Position numbers and translations under genes: made by a program. The notes below the pieces were generated by a model. That model saw nothing but the letters and a program-made list of their open reading frames with translations, did no database searches and was not told where the DNA came from. Positions 37,501 to 44,660 of a stretch of DNA of 64,000 bases are shown here, in pieces (position 1 is the first letter of the stretch; each line of letters begins with the position of its first letter). This stretch comes from Strongylocentrotus purpuratus. Taxonomy: Eukaryota > Echinodermata > Echinoidea > Camarodonta > Strongylocentrotidae. The stretch covers positions 37,418,529 to 37,482,528 of the forward strand of contig NW_022145607.1 in NCBI RefSeq assembly GCF_000002235.5, written 5' to 3'.

Positions 37501-38383
37501 ATGTGATATCAATGTATTTGTTTTTATAGGAATACCTGCTGCGATAGTGTTCCTTACTGGTGCTATCTCGAGACAGAATTATTCCTACTCCGACTAGTAA
37601 GTACTCCCTACATTATATTCACTCTATCCAACAAACATTCATAATCAAGGATGATCAAATTATCATTCTTCGTTGAACATGTTAAAAGTCACCGGAAGAA
37701 TATTGTCCGATTTTGGTTACTTCGCATCCCTGTGGTTGATTCTGATATGTGCAAGACGAACATCTATTGTTTGATTGCTGCATCCCTTTTCATGCATGCA
37801 CATTACCATAATTTATATTAGCTTTTTGTCTATCTGTATATTAGGATTAATTTTTCCTTTTCAATTATACAGCTGTTTTCTTCAGAAATGGCCTCTCGTA
37901 GGCGGTCTGCTCATCCCAATGGCCTTCACTCTTGCTCTTAACCTGATCATCTTCGCTCTCGTTATGCGTCGTCTCATGCGCATCAACTCGAGTGGCGGAA
38001 AAACTAGCGAGTTAAAATCAGAAACCCGCCTCGAGATCATGCGCCGTCTCACAAACGGAATCGGCATCCTCCTCCTACTTGGTTTGACCTGGCTCGTTGG
38101 ATACTTCACCGTCATCGAACAAATCAATCTCGCAGTCCACGTCATTTTCATCCTACTCAACTCTCTCCAAGGATTCTTCATCTTTGTTTTCTACGTTCTC
38201 CGACAACCGAAAAGCCATGCGTGCTTGCGGGAACACCTGGGTTGCTGTTTCCACGATTCACCCTTGACGACAGATGCAGGCCCGATGAGTATGAAACAGA
38301 CGACGATGACAATAACAGAAAATCCGATTAGCGAGTCTGTGTTGAGCAAATCTGATATCGATGAACATATCAGTGAAATTTGA
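3232..38383 (+). CDS. Adhesion G-protein-coupled receptor, C-terminal part, 6 exons (5' end not seen)
   Basis: Joined exons 3232-3618, 5978-6118, 7642-7766, 36781-37064, 37530-37596 and 37873-38383 give 504 residues and a TGA stop, in frame throughout. Order in the partial protein: end of the GAIN domain (1-129), GPS motif (137-170), tethered agonist from T170, TM1 about 193-215, TM2 228-249, TM3 263-293, TM4 304-325, TM5 342-368, TM6 395-416, TM7 422-443, then a tail of about 60 residues. Family hallmarks seen: two W and four C of the GPS, H168-L169-T170, C263 at the top of TM3 and C336 in extracellular loop 2 (likely disulfide), GLTWLVG in TM6 and LNSLQGFFIF in TM7. Family knowledge: plasma-membrane receptor, self-cleaved at the GPS, activated by the exposed stalk, signalling through G proteins. 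The ligand-binding N-terminal domains are missing here, so no subfamily or ligand can be named. The tail has no C-terminal PDZ-type ending that I recognise. Confidence 0.93.
3885..3975 (-). repeat. Possible LINE 3' tail, antisense
   Basis: TTGATTGATTGATTTTTATT reads on the minus strand as an A-rich stretch followed by repeated TCAA units. This resembles the short tandem tail of CR1/L2-type LINEs. There is no coding body next to it, so the call is weak. Confidence 0.3.
4000..5300. repeat. Degenerate minisatellite (AAGTGCCCCTTTT-type), intron 1
   Basis: Dozens of imperfect units of roughly 20-25 bp repeat the pattern AAGTGCCCCTTTTCACCTCT followed by GAT. Examples occur around 4530-4560, 4640-4670 and 4940-4970. 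Copies are diverged in length and sequence. A short extension with GTGCCCCC lies at 5695-5760. It fills most of intron 1 (3619-5977). The same unit appears in opposite orientation downstream of the gene. Confidence 0.75.
5301..5690. other. Intron 1 unique-looking stretch
   Basis: A+T-rich intronic sequence. Nothing specific seen besides CTCGCT repeats near 5495-5515. Confidence 0.4.
5978..6118 (+). CDS. aGPCR exon b: GPS motif and start of the tethered agonist
   Basis: The 47-codon exon starts after TTTCAG (AG at 5976-5977) and ends at a GTAAGA donor at 6119; both borders are phase 0. It encodes a complete GPS: C137, W140, W147, G151-C152, C164-x-C166 and N-H-L-T at 167-170. Family knowledge: two disulfides form here and cleavage falls between L169 and T170. 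The residues after the cut (TNFAVLM) match the hydrophobic tethered agonist. Because the catalytic H and the T nucleophile are present, the receptor is predicted to be cleavage-competent. One exon holds the whole cleavage module. Confidence 0.93.
6138..6492 (-). repeat. tRNA-derived SINE, old copy (intron 2)
   Basis: Read on the minus strand, a tRNA-like head (about 6492-6440) contains a degraded B-box region (TGGTTCGCAGTTCAGGTCC). The body passes through the shared motifs TCATTGGATT and AGTGCTTAA, and the element ends in a run of AAT/GAT triplets at 6138-6195. The same body and tail type occur at 36121-36302 and 62917-63222. Confidence 0.6.
6493..7641. other. Intron 2 remainder
   Basis: A+T-rich intronic sequence. 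No exon, repeat family or RNA gene was recognised. The acceptor pyrimidine tract is at 7620-7641. Confidence 0.4.
7642..7766 (+). CDS. aGPCR exon c: stalk end, TM1 and start of intracellular loop 1
   Basis: It starts after TTTCTCATCAG (AG 7640-7641) and ends at a GTAAGA donor (7767), phase 2 (AG|G codes R218). It encodes DVSGIPRRSERVERLF, then a hydrophobic helix of about 23 residues (RILSYIGCSLSIVGLLVTLA) and YITDR. This is the usual aGPCR TM1 with the G/C-S-L-S pattern. The following intron is 29,014 bp and is filled with the repeat array, so the break between TM1 and TM2 is the longest gap in the gene. Confidence 0.9.
7767..8620. other. Intron 3, first 850 bp
   Basis: Ordinary A+T-rich intronic sequence between the donor at 7767 and the first MITE fragment. 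Nothing recognised. Confidence 0.4.
8621..8727 (-). mobile_element. Left fragment of a split TTAA-type MITE
   Basis: The segment with GAAATGGAAGCTCTCATAAC, then CCAATCATGTGAAAG and GTTTTGACTAAT is the reverse complement of about 61200-61290, the 3' part of the uninterrupted MITE at 60935-61290. It stops at GACTAATCATAATAATGAT, where the array begins. The rest of this same copy, in the same orientation, resumes at 36303. Confidence 0.65.
8728..10095 (-). repeat. Array unit 1 (A/B mosaic)
   Basis: The hairpin loop variant is ATGGG. The plus-strand left half is class A (GACATAACACGCAAATATGA). After TCATATCTCCAACTCATGC near 9385 it becomes class B (AAGAGCTCGCACGCACGG, then GCGCGCGTTTTTTTAAC). 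The spacer end is AATAAATAAAAATAAAGAAT. Confidence 0.75.
10096..11454 (-). repeat. Array unit 2 (class A)
   Basis: Loop variant ACGAA. Class A throughout, with a short GAT block. It ends in an AAT run that joins unit 3. Confidence 0.8.
11455..12993 (-). repeat. Array unit 3 (class A, expanded GAT block)
   Basis: Class A. The GAT/ATC microsatellite is expanded (about 11551-11860), with a duplicated segment ending CATCTTCAGACCATGATG and CATTTTTAGACCATGATG. Confidence 0.8.
12994..14453 (-). repeat. Array unit 4 (class A)
   Basis: Class A. Its GAT block and the start GAGAAATTATATATGACATG are shared with unit 15, pointing to a non-adjacent copy relationship. Confidence 0.8.
14454..16273 (-). repeat. 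Array unit 5 (B/A mosaic with tRNA-like module)
   Basis: Loop variant ATGGG. The first part is class B with a tRNA-like segment at 14995-15060. Near 15585-15615 (TCCAACTCATGCTTTTTC) it switches to class A (GGCATGTTTTTGATCAAATT). Confidence 0.75.
14995..15060 (-). repeat. tRNA-like module with B box (unit 5)
   Basis: The minus strand reads GGTATATCGGTAACGC (A-box-like), a CTTGA/TCAAG stem pair, then CCTGGTTCGAGTCCGGG, a perfect B box inside a 5-bp T stem, then a run of T shortly after. The 5' acceptor strand does not pair with the 3' strand, so this is a tRNA-derived relic or SINE head, not a working tRNA. Confidence 0.6.
16274..17906 (-). repeat. Array unit 6 (class B, variant 3' half)
   Basis: Class B with a tRNA-like segment at 16814-16880. 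It has a unique stretch at about 17070-17200 (GTGCGCATTTTGTTATACGC) and ends in an A+T-rich border (TTTTAATTGAATTGTG) instead of the usual AAT run. Confidence 0.75.
16814..16880 (-). repeat. tRNA-like module with B box (unit 6)
   Basis: Same module as in unit 5. The B box GGTTCGAGTCC is intact and a T-run follows on the minus strand. Confidence 0.6.
17907..19329 (-). repeat. Array unit 7 (class A)
   Basis: Class A. One hairpin module lies at its right border. Confidence 0.8.
19302..19328 (-). repeat. Hairpin module (1 copy)
   Basis: AGGTGGTCTGTTG-AT-AACAGACCACCT: a near-perfect palindrome preceded by AAAATTCTGACGAAAKCAAT and flanked by AAT runs. It sits directly against the start of unit 8. 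Confidence 0.75.
19433..19498 (-). repeat. tRNA-like module with B box (unit 8)
   Basis: Same module. The variant 3' end (GGGAATCTGCAAC) and a long T/A-rich run follow on the minus strand. Confidence 0.55.
20776..20802 (-). repeat. Hairpin module (1 copy)
   Basis: Same module, with GGTGATCTGT on one arm and ACAGACCACC on the other. Confidence 0.75.
21358..21425 (-). repeat. tRNA-like module with B box (unit 9)
   Basis: Same module as unit 6, with GGTTCGAGTCCGGGCGTCTC intact on the minus strand and T8 a few bases downstream, resembling a Pol III stop. Confidence 0.6.
22675..22901 (-). repeat. Hairpin module cluster (4 copies)
   Basis: Modules at 22675-22701, 22737-22766, 22806-22832 and 22872-22901, separated by AATAAATAAAGAAAGAAAAT-type spacers of about 35-40 bp. 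Confidence 0.8.
22909..24333 (-). repeat. Array unit 10 (class A)
   Basis: Class A. From about 23641 it is apparently identical to unit 11 starting at 24988. Confidence 0.8.
24334..25680 (-). repeat. Array unit 11 (class A, recent duplicate)
   Basis: Exactly 1347 bp long. It shares private variants with units 10 and 12 (CCTTATTAAAGGTCAAG, TCTAAATTAAGTAAAC, ATGATGGTCATGATAG). Confidence 0.85.
25681..27024 (-). repeat. Array unit 12 (class A; left half duplicate of unit 11)
   Basis: Apparently identical to unit 11 up to about 26334 (GAAATCATTTCTCC is the first difference), then a different class A lineage. Confidence 0.85.
27025..28710 (-). repeat. Array unit 13 (class A)
   Basis: Class A with a diverged GAT block. 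Three hairpin modules lie at its right border. Confidence 0.8.
28528..28703 (-). repeat. Hairpin module cluster (3 copies)
   Basis: Modules at 28528-28557, 28613-28639 and 28677-28703 between units 13 and 14, with AAT-run spacers. Confidence 0.8.
28711..30054 (-). repeat. Array unit 14 (class A, short GAT block)
   Basis: Class A. It begins with an extra base pair step in the hairpin border (GACGAATATAAAGGTGG). Confidence 0.8.
30055..31543 (-). repeat. Array unit 15 (class A)
   Basis: Class A. The left half resembles unit 4, including the variants GAGAAATTATATATGACATG and CAACATATTAAGATTTGG. Confidence 0.8.
31544..32937 (-). repeat. Array unit 16 (class A)
   Basis: Class A, slightly more diverged. 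The GC-rich inner block is shortened near 32460. One hairpin module lies at its right border. Confidence 0.8.
32906..32933 (-). repeat. Hairpin module (1 copy, diverged)
   Basis: GGTTATCTGTCG-AACGACAGACCACC. The upstream segment is diverged (AATTTGAACAAAAACAATAG). Confidence 0.65.
32938..34431 (-). repeat. Array unit 17 (class A)
   Basis: Class A. Two hairpin modules lie at its right border. Confidence 0.8.
34317..34415 (-). repeat. Hairpin module pair
   Basis: Modules at 34317-34343 and 34389-34415. Both have perfectly paired GGTGGTCTGT/ACAGACCACC arms. Confidence 0.75.
34432..36118 (-). repeat. Array unit 18 (divergent B-like, no terminal hairpin)
   Basis: It lacks the ATTCGTC hairpin start and the GAT block, and begins near TTCTAGAAAATGTGC. 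The body is B-like (AGAGCTATAATGGAGTTTG). The last 450 bp (35665-36118) are seven hairpin modules. Confidence 0.7.
35665..36118 (-). repeat. Hairpin module cluster (7 copies) at the right edge of the array
   Basis: Modules near 35665, 35723, 35797, 35870, 35957, 36019 and 36092, each about 27 bp of palindrome plus a 20-bp leader. One extra half arm (GTTGACAGACCACCT) sits at about 35898-35913. Confidence 0.8.
36121..36302 (-). repeat. SINE, head truncated, at the array's right edge
   Basis: On the plus strand it reads AATAATATTTAATTTTTATA, TAGCGCTTAATAC, ATTACCCCGGTCATTGGATT and GCACAATCTCCACTCC, the same body as the SINEs at 6138 and 62917. The tRNA-like head expected at the right end is missing; the sequence runs instead into the MITE fragment at 36303. 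Confidence 0.65.
36303..36598 (-). mobile_element. Right fragment of the split TTAA-type MITE
   Basis: GGGAAACCGCCTACTAATT through GACCAGAACTGGTCTTTATC and CTTTAA is the reverse complement of about 60931-61190. It ends at TTAA (36595-36598), matching the TTAA at the end of the intact copy. Confidence 0.7.
36599..36780. other. End of intron 3
   Basis: Intronic sequence with a strong pyrimidine tract (TCTGTTTCTCTTTGCCCCAG) at 36761-36780. Confidence 0.6.
36781..37064 (+). CDS. aGPCR exon d: TM2, TM3 and start of TM4
   Basis: It begins after a strong pyrimidine tract and CCCCAG at 36780, with its first base completing R218, and ends at 37064 before GTACAT (phase 1, G313). It encodes KLRHLQPIKI (loop 1), TM2 (LMCLCITLLFLYIFFIIMTV), a short loop, C263, and TM3 with HFTTLSSMSWMGVEGINMFL, the aGPCR H-F/Y...W-M-x-V-E-G signature. 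TM4 begins at MMKASIIAW. The reading frame continues past the donor for only a few codons to a stop, which supports splicing at this point. Confidence 0.9.
37065..37529. other. Intron 4 (465 bp)
   Basis: GT at 37065, AG at 37528-37529. It contains a pyrimidine-rich run (TTCTCCTCTTTTTTCTTTCC) near 37445-37465. No other feature seen. Confidence 0.7.
37530..37596 (+). CDS. aGPCR exon e: TM4 end and extracellular loop 2 (67-bp micro-exon)
   Basis: This exon is too short for ORF finders. It lies between TTTTTATAG (AG 37528-37529) and GTAAGT (37597). The split codon G|GA gives G313, so the joint reads A-W-G-I-P-A-A-I-V, the conserved W-G-x-P of aGPCR TM4. It continues FLTGAISRQNYSYSD and ends with TA, completed to Y335 by the next exon. 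NYS is a possible N-glycosylation site in the extracellular loop. Confidence 0.85.
37873..38383 (+). CDS. aGPCR exon f: extracellular loop 2 cysteine, TM5-TM7, cytoplasmic tail and stop
   Basis: The acceptor ATTATACAG at 37871-37872 gives Y335-C336-F-L-Q-K-W, the expected ECL2 cysteine. A second AG a few bases downstream (TTCTTCAG before AAATGG) would lose that cysteine, so I chose the first. TM5 starts at WPLVGGLLIPMAFTL. Loop 3 is basic (MRRLMRIN, then RLEIMRRL). TM6 carries GLTWLVG and TM7 LLNSLQGFFIFVFYVL. The tail has CLREHLGCC (possible palmitoylation) and a Ser/Thr-rich end. The stop is TGA at 38381-38383. Confidence 0.93.
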
Positions 38384-38524
38384 GTAATACCTGAATTACT
38401 AATACTTCCTTTCAACGTTCAATTTTGGTATAGGCCCACTCTTTTGTAAAACTCTGAGTCTATTCTACAATAGTCACTCTGCTTTAAACAGTTAAACTGT
38501 AAGTGGTATTTAAATGAAGAGCTT
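38384..38524 (+). other. Start of the 3' UTR
   Basis: Sequence right after the TGA stop. Nothing recognised before the MITE cluster. Confidence 0.4.
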
Positions 38525-39352
38525 GATTCCAAAAGGAGCTAAATCCATATTTTATCAAAACTGAGTTTTTTGTCTTAAAATAATGGTTTCCTACATGGGA
38601 ACAAAATGCACTATATCACATTCTAAAATTTCACCAGGAAGTATAATTTTTTTTAGTTACAATATCATGTTTCATTCCAAAAGGAGCTAAATCCAAATTG
38701 GTTTCATTCCAAAAGGAGCTAAATCCACTTTGGGTAAATCAACTTTTTTTGTTTCTCCACTTTCCCTTCACCCATATCCCTTCATGTTGTTATTTATGTT
38801 AAAGGTGTCGCCCTGGACCAATACTATATGATAAGACAAATATCTACCAGTTATTTCTGATTTTTACTAAATTATTAAAATTTATGGATTTAGCTCCTTT
38901 TGGAATGAAACATGGATTTAGCTCCTTTTGGAATGAAACGGATTTAGCTCCTTTTGGAATGAAACTGTGATATGTTGTTTACTTTCTTTTTAAAAGGTAT
39001 TTTTAGATGTGATTTCACTGTTATTATTTAAAAGGAAAGGTTTGCTACTAAATTTAAATACTTTTCAGTGACTTTAGTGAGAAAATATTCACAAATTTCA
39101 CAAATTTTAGGTACAATATTATGTTTCATTCCAAAAGGAGCTAAATCCGCGAAAAATAAAAATCTAAAAATTAATTAAAAATCAGAAATAACTTCTAGAT
39201 TTTTTTAAATCGTATATTATTGGTCCAGGTTGACACCTTTAACATATATAACAGCATGAAGGTACATGGCTGAAGGGAAAGTGGAGAAATAAAAAAAAAG
39301 GCGATTTACTCAGAAGTACCCAAAGTGGATTTAGCTCCTTTTGGAATGAAAC
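38525..39352. mobile_element. MITE cluster sharing a 26-bp TIR (8 TIR copies)
   Basis: The motif CATTCCAAAAGGAGCTAAAT (core of a 26-bp TIR starting GTTT and ending CC) occurs forward at 38525, 38669, 38701 and 39123, and reversed at 38886, 38914, 38940 and 39327. Two full elements of about 210-230 bp, 38701-38911 and 39123-39352, each run from a forward to a reverse motif and are inverted copies of one another (shared inner CTCCACTTTCCCTTCA and TTAAAGGTGTC). The rest are nested or partial copies. The cluster lies 0.14-0.97 kb downstream of the stop codon, so it may be transcribed as 3' UTR. Confidence 0.75.
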
Positions 39353-39429
39353 TCTTCATATACACAATATGTGTTAAGTATTCTATATATTTTAATGTGT
39401 TATCATTGCAATGTTATGCCATGTACTTT

Positions 39430-39517
39430 TTACTCTGTAAATTGAACAATTTCAGCTTTTAGCTGCATGTCCGATGATTTTTATCTTAATAAACTAATAC
39501 AATACAATACAATACAA
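39430..39517 (+). repeat. Possible retroelement 3' tail with (ATACA)n; poly(A) signal candidate
   Basis: TCTTAATAAACTAATACAAT is followed by repeated ATACA units. AATAAA lies at 39488-39493. This could be a LINE/SINE tail or the receptor's own poly(A) signal. Other AATAAA copies occur near 39153 and 39285. Confidence 0.35.
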
Positions 39518-39739
39518 ATGCAATTTAAAAGAATTTTCTTTTTCTCTTGTTTTTTGTTTACATTAAAAATAAAAATAAATGTGTTAATACTGTCTTTTTT
39601 GTTAAACACTGACTCAACAAAACTTTAAATATTGAAATTCGCTGACATCATATCCGAAGCTAGAAAATGCAAATAATTGGAATGCTAAATTTAGATATTT
39701 CAAATGGTTTTCATACATAACACTAATTAGAGAGACAAT

Positions 39740-40135
39740 TAAAGGCACTTATCTCACCTGATAAGGGGCACTCACCAGAGATGGAGAAAGGCAGTGATGA
39801 GAATGGAAAAATGGCACTTGTATCAAAGGAAAGGTGCAATTATCAGCAGGAAAATGGCGCTAATTAGAAAGGATAAGGGGCACATGTTAAAATTAAAGGG
39901 GCACTTATCAGGGATGAAAAGGGGCACTTATTACAGAGGTAAAGGGGGTATGTCTCAAATTTGAATAAGGGCACTCATCGGAGATGAAGAGGAGCACTCA
40001 TAAGAATGAAAAGAGGGCAAACAAGGGAAAAGAGGCACTTGTCAAAATATAAGGGACACCTCTCAGATTAAAAAAGAGGCAATTATAAGAAGTGAAGGGG
40101 CAATTGTCATGGATGGTAAGGGGCACTCACCTGAT
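39740..40135. repeat. Degenerate minisatellite, opposite orientation to that in intron 1
   Basis: Units of about 20-25 bp based on AAAGGGGCACTTATCAGAG and AAGGGGCACTCAT. It is the reverse complement type of the 4000-5300 block. Confidence 0.75.
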
Positions 40136-41055
40136 ATTGGACTCATCATTGAGAAAGACAAACTCTGTGAAAACCTTTAAATACATGTTCAAACAATCTT
40201 GCAATATCAATTCCGAATAAGATGAAAGGACAAAAGTAATTTTGTTTACTGTCTTAACTAAAGTTTTACTTTAATTCCTTTTAGCTTTCCAGCACATTTC
40301 TGTTGTAAAAATCAAACGATTGGTTAATGATGCGCTTGCAGAACAACATGATAAAATGTGGTATTCAGATACATCCTCATTTCTAGGACAATTTCACTTG
40401 ATGCTTTTATTTTTTTTGACTTTGTCAAGGATATGACATTCGTAATTGTCCTGCTTGCACCAATGTTTGATTGTCTGTTACTTAGCCATGAACGTAGGAC
40501 GACATAATGCTTTTCAAACTGAAAGAATAATTTTCATATCATTGACTATCAGTTATAAATATATCGTATTTTTACTGTTATTTAAGAGTGTACATTCAAT
40601 TGCTTTACTAGATTACATGCATTAACTTTGCATATTATCCAGTAATTTACTCTCCTATAATATTTTTTGTTGTAAATATGAATAAAACAATTTTGAAATC
40701 CCTAATTTCTTTCTTAACCGAGCCTAAGTAGTTTCTATACTTTGTTTATGAACTCTCAAAAGTATATGTTACCTATTTTCAAAGTCAAATACATACCCAA
40801 ATAGGTTAATGCTGACTTGTCATCGGATTTAAAAACTCCTTACCGTCTATACTATAATGTTATATTAAGGTATTATAAATATGCAACAATGTTTTCTTGA
40901 ACAAAGAAGCAAAGCAGAAAAAAAACCGACAAAACCTTCCATTCATTACGAGGATACCAATACATGTTCTTCTTATTCTGTGTTGCTGTTATGAGTTTAT
41001 GTTCATGATTTTGTTATATATTATTATTATTTTTTTTTTTTTTAAACTTGTGTTT
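40136..41055. other. Unannotated A+T-rich stretch
   Basis: No coding, RNA or repeat structure recognised, apart from a T-run at 41027-41043. Confidence 0.4.
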
Positions 41056-41067
41056 CTTATTATGTTT

Positions 41068-41150
41068 AACAGGGCCGGCCTCATGGAAGACCACCATTAT
41101 TGGTTATAATGAGTCACCCTGTCTAAATATCAGAAATAAATGAACAAGTA
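41068..41150 (+). repeat. Possible LINE 3' UTR fragment
   Basis: CAGGGCCGGCCTCATGGAAG, then ACCACCATTATTGGTTATAA and TGAGTCACCCTGT followed by AAATAAATGAACAAGTAAAT. The layout resembles the conserved 3' end of CR1-type LINEs. No coding remains. Confidence 0.3.
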
Positions 41151-41154
41151 AATA

Positions 41155-41620
41155 TGAATAGGGGCACAAGTGAGAATGGAAAGGGGCACTTATTAAAAAC
41201 GAAAATGGGCGCTTGTCGAGGGAAAAGGGGCACCTATGATATTTTAATAGAGGTATCTATCAGCGGTGTCAGGAGTGGCATTGATGAGAAGACGAATTGG
41301 CTTTTTCTGAAAAAAGAAAAAGGGCATTTATGAGAAGGAAATACGGCAATTATCAGAAGTGAGATGTGGCTCTCAACAAAAAAGAAAAGGGCACTTTTTA
41401 AGAAAAAAATGGGCACCTGTCAGATGTGAATAGGGGCAATTATCATCGGTGAAGGGGCACTTATCAGAGGTGGTAAGAGGTACCTATATGAATGTAGAAT
41501 GAGCACATATTAGTTATAAAAAGGGCACTTATCTGAAGTAAAAGAGGACACATTTCCTTTGTAAAAAAAGGGCACTTTAGGGGTACCTGAAAAAATGTAG
41601 GGGGAGGGGGCACTGTGCCT
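41155..41620. repeat. Degenerate minisatellite, second downstream block
   Basis: Units of the type GAAAAGGGGCACTTATCA recur through 41600, ending in a G-rich block (GTAGGGGGAGGGGGCACTG). Same orientation as 39740-40135. Confidence 0.75.
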
Positions 41621-43939
41621 CCCCCAGGCTCGACCGCCTCTGCTGCCAACACTAAATACTCGTAGTGATATGCACCATTGCAAAACTAATCGTTTGTGTA
41701 CATGGTGGATGTTTAGAGTATGTAGCCCTTCTGGTCTTGTTATTTTGTTTCCTAAAATGTAACAACAATATTTGGATTCGAAAATTTCTGTCATTCATTT
41801 TATGTCATTGTAGTTGTTTGTTAACCTAAATATGGGCGATAACTTTCGCTTACTCAGATGTATCGTATGTCCATATCAATATGCCATTTAACGTTATTCG
41901 TTGTTTTCTTTTTCATGTTTTTTTTCTTCATTCGCATGATTCTCGATGCAGATCTGTTATGGTGGCGAATCAGTACTTTATCGCGTCATATTTTATACAG
42001 AATACTTGTTATGTATACTAGCAGAAATTACCCGTGGCAGAAATGTGAAGCATATTACACTTTACATCAATATAACAAAAACGGCTCTGGTTTTGCCGCA
42101 TCGTATCTGAACGAGCCTTAAATGGATTGGGTATCTTTGCCTCAGATTCTAAACAAAATCCTGGATTTAGATCATGCTGCAATCATAATTATAAACCTTT
42201 AGGTCAGTCAGGAATCCCATGACTTTTACAAGCCGATCGCCTGTCTGATTATCAAGATATTTATGATTGGTTTTCCCAACGGTTTTTATAACACTACAAT
42301 CCATTGGGGGAAATGAGTATGGTAAAACCGGTCATCCATAGATCTTTACATTTTTGAGGCACTTCATGATCATTTTGAAGCGCAATATCTTTAGGGCTCC
42401 AATATTACACCATGTCACAGACAATGGTAACACGTAGGGCCATGTATCTCATGGGTAAAATGTTATCCAACTGTTTTTAGACTGTGGATGATCATGGTAT
42501 GTTTATACAGTCAAACTTGTGTTTTCATTGTCTTCACTCTTATGTTTCTCGGTGCAGATTTGTTATGGTCGTATGTAAATAATTGATTTATTGTGTAGGA
42601 GCCTAATGTTTGATACAGAATAAACAGTGTCAATAGATATGATTCTCACTCACAAAACCATATTATAGACACTTTTAAACATTGGTAAGTTGGTGGTTGT
42701 TTGTTAAAAGGGCTGCATGTAATGAAGATACATACTTTTTTAACTTTTGCTTTAATACTCAGATGATGTATAAGAAAAATAATTGTGTTTAGTATAACAG
42801 CTAATTTACAGCTAATTTAGCATTTCGTTGTAATCTATTGAATGCTCTGTTCGCTTAAAAGTCGATTCATATTTTCTTGTGGTGGTGGTATTTAGATAAT
42901 TGTTTTTACATGTTTTTGTTACTTGATATCATTCAGTTTACCCAGAGTACATTTTAATCATAGATTGATGCATTGTTGATGCCGCCTTTTGTGGTTTGTC
43001 AATAGGCATACATGTATATATATATATATATGATGAGGAACCGTATATTTTCCCTCATATCCGTTTAAATGCTTAATATCATATTATTCCTTATAATTAT
43101 GCTAAAGAGCAAATTAGAGAAACTTAGAGAAAATGTCATCAAAATCCGAACAAGAGCAATGTTATTTTTTCGAGAAAAGGCGGCTGTGTCATTTTGACGT
43201 TACGAAATAGAAAGGTCTGTGCACTCATTTATTTTACATGTTGTGGAATTCGGATGTGAATAAAACTACTAAAATTAGACTTTTCTCATAAGTTGTTACT
43301 CTTTTTTTTGTTGTTGCATGAATACGTATCCTATGATAGAGACCCCCCACAATAGTATTTGACGGTGTTTATTTTCATTAGAATCATTTCAGTTGTGCGT
43401 ATGTACAGACGAGGACACTGCACAGACTTCGGCACTGTAAAGTCCAGACCGATCATTCAATGCACATTGGATGTATGCGAAGTGTAAAATACTATTAAGG
43501 TATAAATGAGAATTTCTTTCAGAAACCTCTAGGAAACAAAAGCAGGAACGTTCAAGAAATCATTATTAAGTCATTTGTATCGGATTTTTTTTTATACAGA
43601 GATATAGAAGGGGGAATTGTAGATTCTTGATTAATGAGATAATGAATATGTAAAAAAGGTAATGGAAAATTTAATTTTTCGTCAATTAAAAAAAAAAAAA
43701 AATCGTCTGAGAGCTGATGTATCGTAAATAAACAGTGGAAACAGCGTAAACTGGCTGTATTTGAGTATTTATATCGACTTAGTTTTTTTTTTTTTTAAAT
43801 TTGAGATCTGCCATTTCAAGAGAAGAGGCTCATTTATTAATGTTACCAAATTTAATGCATACAGTATTGTGAAAAGCCTCGAATTATTTCTTTCTCCCGT
43901 TACGGATAGTTGCATTTAGAAAGAAACAAATTGCAGGTA
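41621..43939. other. Long unannotated stretch
   Basis: A+T-rich. A TA microsatellite lies at about 43015-43031, with A- and T-runs at 43687-43700 and 43783-43796. No convincing exon: the open frames are short and of unbiased composition. Confidence 0.4.
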
Positions 43940-43944
43940 TTCCA

Positions 43945-44660
43945 TGTTGTTAGGTAGGGCATGGACCTACTACAAATGGACACTTATCGGTACCATAATA
44001 TTTTTATTAACCTGACTCTGTCAAACATTCCAAACATGCTTCAAAGCTTTGATCTCATCACGTCCGCCGCCAGTCAGCCATAAAAAACCCAAACTGTGCC
44101 TTGAAGAATAAAAAAAAATGCCTGCACAAAAGAAACTGAATCGCTTAAAATCACAGAAATGCATGTTTAAGTTTTCAATAGGAAATTAGAAGTAGTTTAC
44201 AAGAGATACCTGTAAATTTCAACTTCAAACTTTAACTTCATTAAAAAACTTATCCTATCCATTTCCAAGACATAGAAGGTGATAGGACAGTAAGGTATAG
44301 GTATTTTTCAAAGTTTGGCAAGTCCAAATGTATGTCCACCAGTGTCCATTTCTTTATTAATCATTCTAATATCACACAAATTTTCGTAATTTGGGGTTCA
44401 CTGCTCCTGTAACTGGTCTTAAATCACGACACTTTTCCTGAAATTACACTCTTGGCCCTGGCCCAGTGAGAAGAACCTGAATAAATGTAAAAGGTTCTTT
44501 CGTCTGTGATGATGCGGTATTACATATTCAGCATTGTCGCGGCAAATGAATGTCCTCATCAACATACACATTATCAGGTGGCGGTGGTCATAATTTGATC
44601 AAAGAAAGACTCTCATTATTAGTCCATCTGTAGTAGGGTCCATGGGTAGGGCAATCCAAA
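43945..44660. mobile_element. Possible foldback element
   Basis: CATGGACCTACTACAAATGG (about 43961-43980) is matched in inverted form by CCATCTGTAGTAGGGTCCAT (about 44624-44643), 18-19 of 20 paired. Short related pieces (GTTAGGTAGGGC; GGGTAGGGCAATCC) flank both arms. No coding seen inside. Confidence 0.45.

Noticed and set aside
37889..38383. Alternative acceptor TTCTTCAG before AAATGG for the last exon
   Set aside because: It would change the frame relation to exon e and remove the conserved extracellular-loop cysteine; the acceptor at 37871-37872 restores Y-C-F-L-Q-K-W.
38525..39352. Recurring 24-26-bp motif that could suggest a CRISPR or regulatory array
   Set aside because: Copies occur in both orientations and define the two ends of MITEs; spacing is irregular.
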